64,000 nt of DNA from Blastococcus sp. PRF04-17 (GTDB taxonomy: Bacteria; Actinomycetota; Actinomycetes; Mycobacteriales; Geodermatophilaceae), in assembly GCF_023016265.1 (NCBI RefSeq), contig NZ_CP095412.1, positions 1,612,001-1,676,000 of the forward strand, in the 5' to 3' direction. The notes under the pieces are model-generated. The model worked only from the letters and a program-made list of their open reading frames with translations. It was not told where the DNA came from and made no database searches. A program made the position numbers and the translations under genes. This document shows, piece after piece, positions 48,204 to 57,477 of the stretch. The number at the start of each line of letters is the position of its first letter. The first letter of the stretch is position 1.

Positions 48204-48833
48204 TCAGCGAGCGGGAAGGGCGTTGAGCTTCCGGCTCTGGATGACCTCGTCGACGATGCCGTACTCCTTCGCCTCGGGAGCGGTGAGGATCTTGTCGCGG
48301 TCGATGTCGGCGCGGACCTGGTCCACGGAGCGGCCGGTGTGCCGCGCCAGGATCTCCTCCATCTGGGACCGCACCCGCTGGATCTCGGCGGCGTGGATCT
48401 CCAGGTCCGACACCTGGCCACCGGCCTCGCCCGACGGCTGGTGGATCAGCACCCGCGAGTAGGGCAGCGCCAGCCGCTTGCCCGGCGTGCCGGCCGACAG
48501 CAGGACGGCGGCAGCCGAGGCGGCCTGGCCCATGCACACGGTCTGGATGTCCGGGCGGACGAACATCATCGTGTCGTAGATCGCCATGAGCGACGTGAAG
48601 GAGCCGCCGGGCGAGTTGATGTAGATCGTGATGTCGCGGTCGGGGTCCGCTGACTCCAGCGTGATCAGCTGGGCCATGACGTCGTTGGCCGAGGCGTCGT
48701 CGATCTGCACCCCGAGGAAGATGATCCGCTCCTCGAAGAGCTTGTTGTAGGGGTTGGACTCCTTCATGCCGTAGCTGGTCCGCTCCACGAAGGAGGGCAG
48801 CACGTAACGGCTGGAGGGCATCTGGAAGCTCAT
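48204..48833 (-). CDS. clpP2: ATP-dependent Clp protease proteolytic subunit 2
   Basis: 209 residues. [40 protein letters not shown], nucleophile Ser in [14 protein letters not shown], His in [13 protein letters not shown], Asp in [16 protein letters not shown] region. ATG 48833 fits; the frame is open further up. Second of clpP1-clpP2 (19 bases apart), together one mixed protease in actinobacteria. Confidence 0.97.
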   Translation of the reverse strand: MSFQMPSSRYVLPSFVERTSYGMKESNPYNKLFEERIIFLGVQIDDASANDVMAQLITLESADPDRDITIYINSPGGSFTSLMAIYDTMMFVRPDIQTVCMGQAASAAAVLLSAGTPGKRLALPYSRVLIHQPSGEAGGQVSDLEIHAAEIQRVRSQMEEILARHTGRSVDQVRADIDRDKILTAPEAKEYGIVDEVIQSRKLNALPAR

Positions 48834-48852
48834 GGGGTTCTCCTCCGAACCG

Positions 48853-49490
48853 TCAGTTGTCCGTGACCGGGTTCTCGGCACCGGTCATCGTGGCGCGGCT
48901 GACCACGTGGTCGACCATGCCGTACTCGAGGGCCTCCTGAGCCGTGAACCAGCGGTCGCGGTCGGAGTCCTTCTCGATCTGCTCGACGCTCTGACCGGTG
49001 TGCTGCGCCTGCAGTTCGTTGAGCTCGGACTTGGTGCGGCGGAACAGGTCGGCCTGGATGGCGATGTCGGCGGCCGTGCCGCCGACGCCGCCGACGGCTG
49101 GTGCATCATGATCCGAGCGTGTGGCAGGGCGTAGCGCTTGCCCGCGGTGCCGGCGGTGAGCAGGAACTGGCCCATCGACGCGGCCAGACCCATGCCGTAG
49201 GTGGCCACGTCGCAGTCGATGAACTGCATCGTGTCGTAGATGGCCATGCCGGCGCTCACGGAGCCACCGGGCGAGTTGATGTACAGGTGGATGTCGCGCT
49301 TGGGGTCCTCGGCGGACAGCAGCAGCATCTGGGCGGCCAACTGGTTGGCGATGACGTCGTCGACCTGGCTGCCCAGGAAGATGATGCGCTCGCGCAGCAA
49401 GCGCTCGTAGACCGAGTCGTTGAGGTTCATCCCCCCGGCAGCGGCACGCATCAGGGGCGAGCCCGCCAGGTTCGGGTCGGTAGTGCTCAC
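48853..49490 (-). CDS. clpP1: ATP-dependent Clp protease proteolytic subunit 1, frameshifted
   Basis: About 212 residues. [20 protein letters not shown], Ser in [14 protein letters not shown], His in RIMMHQPS. One base is missing near 49097 (ccgtcggcgg); the next frame continues [20 protein letters not shown] and [20 protein letters not shown] to a stop at 48853. Essential in several actinobacteria, so a consensus error is likely. Possible ClgR site about 160 bases upstream. Confidence 0.93.
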
Positions 49491-49648
49491 GGGTGCGGTG
49501 ACCTCCGTAGGACTGTCGGACAGTCGGTCTCGGTGAGTGGTGCGGTCGGGGATCGGCAGTCGCGGGTGCGGTACCCCCCGGCGATCGCCTGAGTCCTGTC
49601 GACCCTAACGCGGTCCCCGCAGGAGGCAGTCCCCGTCGGGCCGGTGTT

Positions 49649-49659
49649 CGCCGACGGCG
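49649..49659. promoter_or_regulatory. ClgR-site candidate upstream of clpP1
   Basis: CGCCGACGGCG fits the actinobacterial ClgR core CGC-N5-GCG, with the inner CNANR pattern I recall from Corynebacterium. It lies in the tig-clpP1 gap. Such motifs are frequent in GC-rich DNA, so confidence is limited. Confidence 0.4.
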
Positions 49660-49689
49660 CAGCGCACGTTCACCACGGGCCTCGGAATG

Positions 49690-49729
49690 CACGACGCCGC
49701 CTCACCTGGTCGGGCGAGGCGGCGTCGTG
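49690..49729 (-). terminator. 14-bp hairpin after tig
   Basis: CACGACGCCGCCTC and GAGGCGGCGTCGTG form a perfect stem with a 12-base loop, starting 11 bases past the tig stop. Confidence 0.8.
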
Positions 49730-49740
49730 GAGGTGTCGGC

Positions 49741-51150
49741 TCAGGCCTTGGCGGCCTCGTCGTCGCTGATCTCGACCGGGCCGGGTGCCTCGTCACCGGC
49801 CGCCTCGGCGGCTGCAGGTGCCTGCACCGTCTTCGGGCGCAGCGCCTCGAGGTCGACCACGTTGCCGGAGGCGTCGGTGATCGTCGTCTCCTCGAGCAAC
49901 TGGGCCAGCGTCTTGGTGCGGCGGACGTCGGCGACGAACTCGGCGATGTTGCCGCCCTGCTGCAACTGCTGCGCGTACTGCTCCGGGCTCATCCGGCTGC
50001 GCTGGGCCTGGGCCATGATCTGCGCCGAGAGGTCGTCGTTGTCGACGGTGACCTCACGGGCGTCGGCGATCGCGTCGAGGATGAACTGCGTCCGGACCGC
50101 CTCCTCGACGTTCTTGCGCTGCTCGGCGTCGTAGGCCTCGCGGGACTCGGTGTTGGACATGGACAGGAACGTGTCCCAGTCCATGCCGGCCTGCTGGAGC
50201 TCCTGCTCGAAAGCGCGGTTGCGCCACTCGATCTCGCGCTCGACGAGGTTCTCCGGCATCGGCACGTCGACGATCTCGAGCAGGTGCTCGACCAGCTTGT
50301 CGCGGGCCTGCGCCCCCTGCTGCAGGGTCTTGGTACGGGTCAGCCGGGTCCGGACGTCGTCCCGGAGCTCGGCCAGGGTGTCGAACTCGCTGGCGGTCTG
50401 GGCGAAGTCGTCGTCCAGCTCGGGGAGGTCCTTGGTCTTGACCGAGCGGACGGTGACGGTGACGTCGGCGGTCTCGCCGGCGTTCGGGCCCGACAGCAGC
50501 GCGGTCTGGAAGGTCTTCGACTCGTCGGCCGACAGCCCGCGGACCGCGTCGTCGAGGCCCTCCATGAGCTGGCCGGTGCCGACCTCGTAGGACATGCCGG
50601 TGGTCGAGCCGTCCTCGAGCACCTCACCGTTCAGCGTGGCCTCGAGGTCGATCGACACGAAGTCGCCGTCCTGCGCCGGCCGGTCGACGCCGGTCAGCAT
50701 CGCGAAGCGCTCGCGCATGACGGAGATCTGCTGGTCGATCTCCTCGTCGGTGATCTCGATGTCCTCGACGGTGACGGCGAGGTTCTCCAGCGACGGCAGC
50801 TCCAGCTGCGGGGCGACGTCGACCTCGGCGGTGAAGGCGAGGGTGTCGTTGTCGTCGAGGCGGGTCACCTCGATCTCGGGCTGCCCGAGCACCCGCACCT
50901 GGTTCTCGCGCACGACCTGGGAGTAGACCTCCGGGACGGCGTGCTGGACGACCTGCTCGAGGACGACCGGCCGCCCGATGCGCTGGTCGAGCACCCGGTT
51001 GGGCACCTTGCCGGGGCGGAAGCCGGGCACGCGCACCTGCTTGCCGAGCTCCTTGTAGACCTCGCCGAAGGCATGGTCCAGGTCGCCCCACGGCACCTCG
51101 ATCGCCATCCGGACCCGCGTGGGGCCGAGTTCCTCGATGGTGCTCTTCAC
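49741..51150 (-). CDS. tig: Trigger factor
   Basis: Ribosome-bound chaperone and prolyl isomerase. 469 residues: ribosome-binding VPGFRPGKVPNRVLDQRIGR, PPIase domain VDRPAQDGDFVSIDLEATLN, then the helical chaperone arms, and an acidic tail. GTG 51150 (VKSTIEELGPTRVRMAIEVP) with GAGGAG upstream; the open frame extends further back but is not coding. Upstream of clpP1 as usual. Confidence 0.96.
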   Translation of the reverse strand: MKSTIEELGPTRVRMAIEVPWGDLDHAFGEVYKELGKQVRVPGFRPGKVPNRVLDQRIGRPVVLEQVVQHAVPEVYSQVVRENQVRVLGQPEIEVTRLDDNDTLAFTAEVDVAPQLELPSLENLAVTVEDIEITDEEIDQQISVMRERFAMLTGVDRPAQDGDFVSIDLEATLNGEVLEDGSTTGMSYEVGTGQLMEGLDDAVRGLSADESKTFQTALLSGPNAGETADVTVTVRSVKTKDLPELDDDFAQTASEFDTLAELRDDVRTRLTRTKTLQQGAQARDKLVEHLLEIVDVPMPENLVEREIEWRNRAFEQELQQAGMDWDTFLSMSNTESREAYDAEQRKNVEEAVRTQFILDAIADAREVTVDNDDLSAQIMAQAQRSRMSPEQYAQQLQQGGNIAEFVADVRRTKTLAQLLEETTITDASGNVVDLEALRPKTVQAPAAAEAAGDEAPGPVEISDDEAAKA

Positions 51151-51274
51151 AGCGGCAGTGCTCCTCGGATTGCAGACAGACAGGCGCCGACAGGACCGAC
51201 GGCGCGGAATCGCCCACGAGTCTAGAGACGGGTGGGCCTTCTGGGGGTGGCGGGATACGAGCCCGCTGCACCCA

Positions 51275-51351
51275 TGGTCGGGGTGACAGGATTTGAACCT
51301 GCGGCCCCCTGCTCCCAAAGCAGGTGCGCTACCAAGCTGCGCCACACCCCG
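51275..51351 (-). tRNA. tRNA-Pro (TGG)
   Basis: Read on the minus strand: acceptor CGGGGTG pairs with CACCCCG, D-loop GCGCAGCTTGGTAGCGC, anticodon arm CTGCTTTGGGAGCAG with anticodon TGG, T-arm CAGGTTCAAATCCTG. CCA appears to be encoded (51275-51277). Confidence 0.95.
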
Positions 51352-51464
51352 CGGCCGGTCGAGTCTAGGCGTCGGCCGTGCGCGCCCGCGCCACCCGTCT
51401 GGTGAGACGCAAGGCACCCGCCGCCTCGTGCGGCGGGACGGCCGTTACGCTGGTCGGGCACCTC

Positions 51465-51538
51465 GCGGGTGTAGCTCAATGGTAGAGCCCCAGCCTTCCA
51501 AGCTGGCCATGCCGGTTCGATCCCGGTCACCCGCTCCA
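51465..51538 (+). tRNA. tRNA-Gly (TCC)
   Basis: Acceptor GCGGGTG pairs with CACCCGC, anticodon arm CAGCCTTCCAAGCTG with anticodon TCC, T-arm CCGGTTCGATCCCGG, then T and an encoded CCA at 51536-51538. Divergent from tRNA-Pro; marks the start of the catabolic region. Confidence 0.96.
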
Positions 51539-51859
51539 CCCGGGATTTCCCACGACACCGTTCACAGGTGTCTCGGGACATCGCTCATGTCGCGGGCTGT
51601 GATTGGCAGCCGCGTGTCGGCGGGGTGGTACGTCGGCCTGTAAGCCCGCGTCAGGGCCGGCAGTGAAACCCGCCTCACCGTCGCCGTCGTCGACGCTCAC
51701 AACCGCGCGAGAGCCGAAGGCCCGCCCGTGGCAGCAGCCTTGGGGTGTGAACTTGAACGAGGTCATGGCGGACCTGCGGCGGATCCCCGCCAAGACACAC
51801 GTGAGCAGTCCGGTCATGGAGAAGACGGCGACCGGGGACCCAGGAGCCTTCGAACACGA
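51539..51859. other. Non-coding stretch after tRNA-Gly
   Basis: About 320 bases without a gene I can support. Inverted repeats lie at its left side (TGTCTCGGGACA and, overlapping, GACAT-cgctc-ATGTC around 51568-51592), which could be a mobile-element end or a terminator remnant. Short open frames on both strands resemble nothing I know. Confidence 0.45.
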
Positions 51860-51892
51860 CGCCGCCGCCCGTCCAAGCGCCGGGCGGCGGCG
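51860..51892 (-). terminator. 12-bp hairpin after the aldehyde dehydrogenase
   Basis: CGCCGCCGCCCG and CGGGCGGCGGCG form a perfect stem with a 9-base loop, about 25 bases past the dehydrogenase stop. Likely the end of the minus-strand catabolic operon. Confidence 0.7.
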
Positions 51893-51917
51893 ACCGGTCA
51901 GCGGTCGGTAGAAGCCG

Positions 51918-53276
51918 CTACAGCCTGATCACTTTCTTGTTCATGAACTCCTCGATGCCCAACGGGCCGAGCTCGCGGCCCACGCCGGAACGCTTGATGC
52001 CGCCGAAAGGCAGGTCGGCCTGCGACCCGCCGGCCTGGTTCACGTACACCATGCCGGCGTCGATGCGGCTCCCCACGCGAGCCGCCCGGCCGCGGTCCTC
52101 GCTGAACACACCGGCGCCGAGCCCGAAGGGAGTGTCGTTGGCCAACCGCACCGCGTCGTCCTCGTCCTCGGCCTGGAAGACCAGGGCGACCGGCCCGAAG
52201 AGCTCCTGCCGGTAGACGTCCATCTCCGGCGTCACGTCGGTGAGCACGGTGGGCTCTACGTAGGCGCCGGGCCGTTCGACCCGGTGGCCGCCCGTCCGCA
52301 ACGTGGCTCCCTGCCGCACGGCCGACTCGATCTGCTCGACGAGCCGCTCCGCCGCCGCGTCAGACGACAACGGCGCCAGCGTGGTCGCCGGGTCGGTCGG
52401 GTCGCCCGGCGTGAACTCGGCCATCTGCCGGGTGAGCTTGTCGACGAACTCGTCGTAGAGGTCGCACAGCACAATCATGCGCTTCGGGGCGTTGCACGCC
52501 TGGCCGGTGTTCCCCATGCGGGACTCGACCGCGACCTTGACGGTCCGGTCCAGATCGGCGGTGTCGAGCACCAGCATCGGGTCGGACCCGCCGAGCTCGA
52601 GCACGACCTTCTTCAGGTGCCGACCGGCCTCTGCGGCCACCGCGGCCCCCGCCCGCTCGCTCCCGGTGAGCGACACGCCCTGCACCCGTGGGTCGGCGAT
52701 GATCTCGGCGACCTGCTCGTTGGTCGCGTAGAGGTTGAGGTAGGCGTCTTCGGGCAGGCCTGCGTCGCACAGTAGCGCCTCGATGGCCGCCGACGACCTC
52801 GGGCAGCTGGGCGCGTGCTTGAGCAGGATGGTGTTGCCCAGGACCAGGTTCGGCGCGGCGAACCGGGCGACCTGGTAGTAGGGGTAGTTCCACGGCATGA
52901 TGCCCAACAGCACCCCGACCGGGCGCTTCTGGATGACCGCCTCGCCGCCCTGGATGGTCAGCGGCTCGTCGGCGAGCAAGGTCTCGGCGTTGTCTGCGTA
53001 GTAGTTCCAGATGTCGACGACGATGCCCATCTCCCCCTTGGCCTCGGGGAGCAGCTTGCCCATCTCGGTCGTGATGATCGCGGCCAGCTCGTCGGCCCGC
53101 TCCGCGAACAGCTGCGCGGCGCGCTTGACGACCGCGGCGCGCTCGACCGGGGGCCGCTCGCGCCACAATAGGTAGCCCTGGTGCGCGCGGTCGATCGCGT
53201 CGCGGACCTCGTCGTCGGTCGCCGTCGGGAACGTCTCGATGACCTCGCCGGTCGCGGGGTTGGTCACTGCATACAT
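51918..53276 (-). CDS. NAD(P)-dependent aldehyde dehydrogenase, succinate-semialdehyde-like
   Basis: 452 residues. NAD fold [20 protein letters not shown], general base Glu in [12 protein letters not shown], nucleophile Cys in [14 protein letters not shown], end [20 protein letters not shown]. Closest by eye to succinate-semialdehyde dehydrogenases (GabD1/YneI type). ATG start 53276. Last gene of the minus-strand catabolic operon, 40 bases after the FAH gene; substrate not provable. Confidence 0.88.
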   Translation of the reverse strand: MYAVTNPATGEVIETFPTATDDEVRDAIDRAHQGYLLWRERPPVERAAVVKRAAQLFAERADELAAIITTEMGKLLPEAKGEMGIVVDIWNYYADNAETLLADEPLTIQGGEAVIQKRPVGVLLGIMPWNYPYYQVARFAAPNLVLGNTILLKHAPSCPRSSAAIEALLCDAGLPEDAYLNLYATNEQVAEIIADPRVQGVSLTGSERAGAAVAAEAGRHLKKVVLELGGSDPMLVLDTADLDRTVKVAVESRMGNTGQACNAPKRMIVLCDLYDEFVDKLTRQMAEFTPGDPTDPATTLAPLSSDAAAERLVEQIESAVRQGATLRTGGHRVERPGAYVEPTVLTDVTPEMDVYRQELFGPVALVFQAEDEDDAVRLANDTPFGLGAGVFSEDRGRAARVGSRIDAGMVYVNQAGGSQADLPFGGIKRSGVGRELGPLGIEEFMNKKVIRL

Positions 53277-53316
53277 CTGTTCATCCTCTCCTTGGGTGCG
53301 GGTCGGCGTCGGTCGG

Positions 53317-54482
53317 TCAGATCAACTCGCGCTGCCGCAGGCTGCGCACCAGCGACCAGATGCCGAACTCCCAGCGGGGGCGGTCTCGGCCGTCGCCACC
53401 CGGTTGACCAGCGCACCGAGCTGCGGGGTCGCAATACGCACCACGTCGCCCAGCACGTGGGTGAAACCCGCGCCCGGCGCGTGCCGGTCCTGCGTCGGGC
53501 TGAACAGGGTGCCCGTGAACAGAACGAAACCGTCGGGGTACTGGTGGTGGTCGCCGATGGCGTGCTGGACGAGCTCCAGCGGGTCGCGGCTGATGTTCAG
53601 CATCGAGCTGACGCCGTTGAGCACGAAGCCGTCTGGCCCGTCCACCTCCAGGTTGACCTCCAGCTTCCGGACGTCGTCCATCCCGAAGCCGTCGTCGAAC
53701 ACCCGGATGAACGGGCCGAGCGCGCAGGAGGCGTTGTTGTCCTTCGCCTCGGTGAGCAGCAGCGCGCTGCGGCCCTCGAAGTCGCGCAGGTTGACGTCGT
53801 TGCCGAGGGTCGCGCCGACCGGAGTGCCGTCGGAGCGGACGGCCAGCGCGACCTCGGGCTCGGGGTTGTTCCAGACAGAGCGCGAGTGGACGCCGATCGT
53901 CTGGCCACTGCCCACCGCCGACAGCACGGGCGCCTTGGTGAAGATCTCCGGGTCGGGACCGATGCCCACCTCAAGGTACTGCGACCACAGGCCCTCGCGC
54001 TGCAGGATCTCCTTCACCTGGGCGGCCTGCGGCGACCCGGGCCGTACCGCGGAGATCGCCCCGCCGACGACCTCCGAGAGCTGGTCGCGGATCTCGGCGG
54101 CCTTCGACGGGTCACCTTTGGCCCGCTCCTCGATGACCCGCTCCAACATGCTCTCGACGAAGGTCACCCCCGCCGCCTTGATCACCTGCAGGTCCACCGG
54201 GGCGAGCAGGCGCGGCAGCGACCGGTCGTCCTCCGTCTCAATGGCCGCGACCAGCTGCTGCAGCGCCCAGCGGCGGGTGCCGCGCCGGGCTGCGGCGAGG
54301 ACGTCGGTCAGGTCGCGACGCTCAAGCAGAGTGGAGACGGTGGGCTCGACGTGGCTTAGGTCGACGGCGTCGGTGCCGTCGACGACGACGACGCACGGCC
54401 CCTGGGTGTCGGGGTCGAACACCCGGCCCACCAGCGTGGCGGTCTCGGCGTCCACCGGGAGCAGGTCGTGCACGGACAGCAT
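53317..54482 (-). CDS. Fumarylacetoacetate hydrolase (FAH) family enzyme, frameshifted
   Basis: About 388 residues of the long FAH type seen in sugar-acid pathways. Metal/active site: SVWNNPEPEVALAVRSDG, TLGNDVNLRDFEGRSALLLT, EAKDNNASCALGPFIRVFDD. One base is missing near 53377 (C run); repaired the end is WEFGIWSLVRSLRQRELI, stop 53317. Relatives dehydrate 2-keto-3-deoxy-pentonates or hydrolyse diketo acids; with the ketoglutarate-semialdehyde-type dehydrogenase at 62809 the first is attractive. Inference only. Confidence 0.85.
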
Positions 54483-54528
54483 GGGTCCTCGTTTCGGTTC
54501 GGGAGGGCGAGAGGGCAGGAGGACGGGG

Positions 54529-54969
54529 TCAGGCGGGCAGCGGGGCGTCGGGCGTCGGCCGGCCGGGCTTTCCGCCCTCGTACCAGGCGAAGAACTCCCA
54601 GAACTCCCCGCAGGGGCCGGCGAAGTAGACGCACCGGGCGTTCCACGGGTAGTCGGCCGGCGGCCGGTAGAATTCGACGCCGCGGGCCGTCAGGCGCTCG
54701 TACATCTCGTCGATGTGCGCCGGGGAGTCGAGCTCGCAGGCGATCATCACGCCGTGGCCCTCGGGCTCGGTGACCTGGGCCGGCACTCCGGTGGTGTCGC
54801 GGATCAGCTGGGCGTCCCAGAGGGCCAGGACGACACCCGGCCCGGTGAAGTCGGCGAAGCCGGGCATCCGGGAGTCGAGCTCGAACCCGAGCTTGTCCAT
54901 GTAGAACTGCACCGCCGTGTCTAGGTCGCGGGTGACCAGGCAGACGTCGGTGATGGTCGGTCGGCTCAC
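54529..54969 (-). CDS. VOC (glyoxalase/dioxygenase) family protein
   Basis: 146 residues: ITDVCLVTRDLDTAVQFYMD, KLGFELDSRMPGFADFTGPG, HGVMIACELDSPAHIDEMYE, VYFAGPCGEFWEFF, two beta-alpha-beta-beta-beta modules. Metal ligands may include His and Glu of EGHGVMI and GEFWEF. GTG 54969 overlaps the deaminase stop (GTGA). Role probably an isomerase or lyase step; unknown. Confidence 0.85.
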   Translation of the reverse strand: MSRPTITDVCLVTRDLDTAVQFYMDKLGFELDSRMPGFADFTGPGVVLALWDAQLIRDTTGVPAQVTEPEGHGVMIACELDSPAHIDEMYERLTARGVEFYRPPADYPWNARCVYFAGPCGEFWEFFAWYEGGKPGRPTPDAPLPA

Positions 54970-55433
54970 GGAGCGGCTCCAATGCTCGGGTCCTGCACGG
55001 ACCAGTCGTTCTCTCGGGGGAACTGCCACGGGGTGGGCAGGAGGTCGGCCGCGCGCACCTTGCGCACCGCGCCGCCGAGGTCGACGAGCACGTCGGCCGA
55101 CCGGCCGTAGGTGCCCATGAGCTCGCGGCACACCCCGCACGGGTTGGTGACGACGACCCGGCCGGCGTCGTCCTTGCACACGGCGACGATCGTCGCGATG
55201 CCCTCGTCGCCGGCCATCTGCGCGTTGGCGATCGCCGATGACTCGGCGCACACGTTCACCCGGCGGGAGCCGATGTGCAGTCCCAGGTAGGTGCGCCCGC
55301 TCGCGCTGCGCAGTGCGGCGGCGACCTGGTGCCGCTCGGGATGGTGCGCCCGGGTCAGCAGCTCACGTGCCTGTTCGAACAGCGCCAGGTCGTCGGCGTC
55401 CAGTGACCGGTCGTCCAGCGACGGGTGGGCCAT
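54966..55433 (-). CDS. Cytidine-deaminase-like zinc enzyme
   Basis: 155 residues: QVAAALRSASGRTYLGLHIG, zinc motif NVCAESSAIANAQMAG and VTNPCGVCRELMGTYG (CAE...PCxxC as in tetrameric cytidine deaminases). It follows the permease gene by two bases, in the nucleoside-type ABC operon, so it may deaminate an imported base or nucleoside. Blasticidin-S-deaminase-like and other members share the fold; substrate open. Confidence 0.82.
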   Translation of the reverse strand: MAHPSLDDRSLDADDLALFEQARELLTRAHHPERHQVAAALRSASGRTYLGLHIGSRRVNVCAESSAIANAQMAGDEGIATIVAVCKDDAGRVVVTNPCGVCRELMGTYGRSADVLVDLGGAVRKVRAADLLPTPWQFPRENDWSVQDPSIGAAP

Positions 55434-55435
55434 GC

Positions 55436-56374
55436 TCAGCTCTCCATGACGGGTGTGGCGATGCGCGTCGCGCCCTCGCGCGATGTCCGTGCCAGGACGA
55501 TCAGCCCGATGAGCGCGACGATGTACGGGATCATCTGGGCGAACTGCGGCGGCATGACGTCCTCGTTGATCTGCACGCTCGCGGCGGAGGACAGGCCGAA
55601 GCCGACCGACATGACGGCCAACAGGCCGACCCGGCCGCGGCAGAAGATGACCGCGGCGAGGGCCACGAAGCCCAGGCCGCTGGTCATACCCTCGGTGAAC
55701 AGGGTCAGCTGCCCCAGGCTCAACTGCAGGCCGGCCAGCCCGCAGAGGGCGAAGCACCAGGCCTGGGCGACGACGCGCATCCACGTCACGTTCCCGCCCG
55801 CGGTGGCCAGCGCGGCCGGGTGCTCGCCGGCGGCCTTCAGGTGCCGGACGACGACGGTGTGCCGCACGGCCAGGGCGAGCAGCAACACGAGCGTCCAGCT
55901 CAGGTACGTGAGCACGGTGTGCCCGGACAGGATGCCGCCGAGGACGGGCACGTCCTCGACACCGGGAATGTGCAGCTTCGGCAGCGGCGGGATGCCCGGG
56001 TCGCTGAGGGTGCCCTTGACCCCGTACATCGAGCGCAGCAGGTACACCGTGCCGCCCGCGCCGAGCACGTTGAGCACGATGCCGGCGACGAAGACGTTCA
56101 CCCGCAGCACCGTGATCAGGTAGCCGAAGATCATCCCGCACAACAGGCCGAGCACCGCGACGACGGCGAGGGCGGCCAGCGACGAGCCGGTGAACAAGCC
56201 GACCACGACACCGAAGAACGCCCCGAAGATCATGATGCCCTCGAGGCCCACGTTGAGGTCGCGGGTCCAGGCCGTCGCCAGGCCGCCGAGGCCGGCCAGC
56301 AGGATCGGCGTGGTGAACCGCATGCCGGAGGCGAGGAACGCATCGAGCCAGTCCACGGTCAGCGCCCCTTCCAC
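55436..56374 (-). CDS. BmpA-associated ABC transporter permease (second)
   Basis: 312 residues, about nine hydrophobic segments. MRFTTPILLAGLGGLATAWT, DLNVGLEGIMIFGAFFGVVV, GMTSGLGFVALAAVIFCRGR are typical of YufQ/NupQ-type nucleoside permeases. Overlaps the first permease by 16 bases. Confidence 0.9.
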   Translation of the reverse strand: MEGALTVDWLDAFLASGMRFTTPILLAGLGGLATAWTRDLNVGLEGIMIFGAFFGVVVGLFTGSSLAALAVVAVLGLLCGMIFGYLITVLRVNVFVAGIVLNVLGAGGTVYLLRSMYGVKGTLSDPGIPPLPKLHIPGVEDVPVLGGILSGHTVLTYLSWTLVLLLALAVRHTVVVRHLKAAGEHPAALATAGGNVTWMRVVAQAWCFALCGLAGLQLSLGQLTLFTEGMTSGLGFVALAAVIFCRGRVGLLAVMSVGFGLSSAASVQINEDVMPPQFAQMIPYIVALIGLIVLARTSREGATRIATPVMES

Positions 56375-57477
56375 GTGGCCAGCCGCCGTTGGAGCGCGGC
56401 GAACTGGGAGAACACCCCAGCGCGGGCCGCAGCGGCGATGATGATCGCGGAGATGAGGATCAGCGAGAGCTCACTAGGCACGGTGCTCACCTGCTCCAGG
56501 CCCCGGGCGGCGGAGCGCATGACGCAGTAGAGGGTCACCCACACCACGGTGGCGACCGGGCGGGCCCGGCCGATTAGAGCCACGAGCACGGCGTCCCAGC
56601 CGATTCCCGAGCCGATCTCGGTCCAGAACCGCCCCTGGGAGGCGGCCACCAGCAGCCCGCCGGCGACGCCGCAGAGAGCGCCGCTGATCGCCATAGAGGC
56701 GATCCGGGACCGTCGCACGTCGATCCCGACCGCCGAGGCGAACGCCGGGCTCTCGCCCGTCATCCGCCACCGGTATCCAGTGACCGTACGCTCGCTCAGC
56801 CACCAGCCGAGCACGCAGATCGCCACCACGAGAAACACCGCCGCGCTCAGGCCGGTGCGCGGGAGGATCTCGCCGAACCGCGCCGTGTCGGCCACCTCGC
56901 GGGTGGTGCCGCTCTGCCGGGTCGGGTCGCGCAGCGGTCCGGTGGCCAGGTACGTGCAGAAGAGGATGATCACGTAGTTGGACAGCAGTGTGGAGAGCAC
57001 CTCGTCCACGCCCCAGACGGCCCGCAGCCAGCCGAGACCGGCGGCGATGAGGCCACCGACGAGCGCGGACGCCAGGACCACGACCGCCAAGTGCGTCGGC
57101 GCGAACAGCGGGCCGATGTAGGCACCGGCCAGCGCGGCGCCCATCGCACCGCCGTATACCTGGCCCTCCGCGCCGATGTTGAACATGCCCGAGCGGAAGG
57201 CGATTGCGACGCCGATGGCGGCCACGTACAGGGGCAGCCCCCAGGCGAGCGTGCGGGCGATGCTGGTGCCGTCCCCGAGCGCGTACTCCAGCCCGGCCTG
57301 GATGGTCGGCAGCGGCGCGTAACCCTCCAACTGGATCAGCACCACCGCCGCGAGCAGCCCGGCGACCAGCACGAAGCCGGCCGAGGTCAGCCGGTCGCGC
57401 CACGAACCGAGGCGCAGCCATGGGCCGCGGCGCCCGGTGTCGCCGCGCTCCTCGGCGGGAGTCTGCACGGCGGTCAT
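56359..57477 (-). CDS. BmpA-associated ABC transporter permease (first)
   Basis: 372 residues: RSGMFNIGAEGQVYGGAMGA, GVDEVLSTLLSNYVIILFCT and GWDAVLVALIGRARPVATVV are marks of YufP/NupP permeases. ATG 57477 overlaps the ATPase stop. With the second permease it forms the membrane channel. Confidence 0.92.
   Translation of the reverse strand: MTAVQTPAEERGDTGRRGPWLRLGSWRDRLTSAGFVLVAGLLAAVVLIQLEGYAPLPTIQAGLEYALGDGTSIARTLAWGLPLYVAAIGVAIAFRSGMFNIGAEGQVYGGAMGAALAGAYIGPLFAPTHLAVVVLASALVGGLIAAGLGWLRAVWGVDEVLSTLLSNYVIILFCTYLATGPLRDPTRQSGTTREVADTARFGEILPRTGLSAAVFLVVAICVLGWWLSERTVTGYRWRMTGESPAFASAVGIDVRRSRIASMAISGALCGVAGGLLVAASQGRFWTEIGSGIGWDAVLVALIGRARPVATVVWVTLYCVMRSAARGLEQVSTVPSELSLILISAIIIAAAARAGVFSQFAALQRRLATWKGR

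Noticed and set aside
51527-51911. Two overlapping small open frames after tRNA-Gly
   Set aside because: No resemblance to known proteins, poor starts, and one covers the tRNA end; treated as non-coding.
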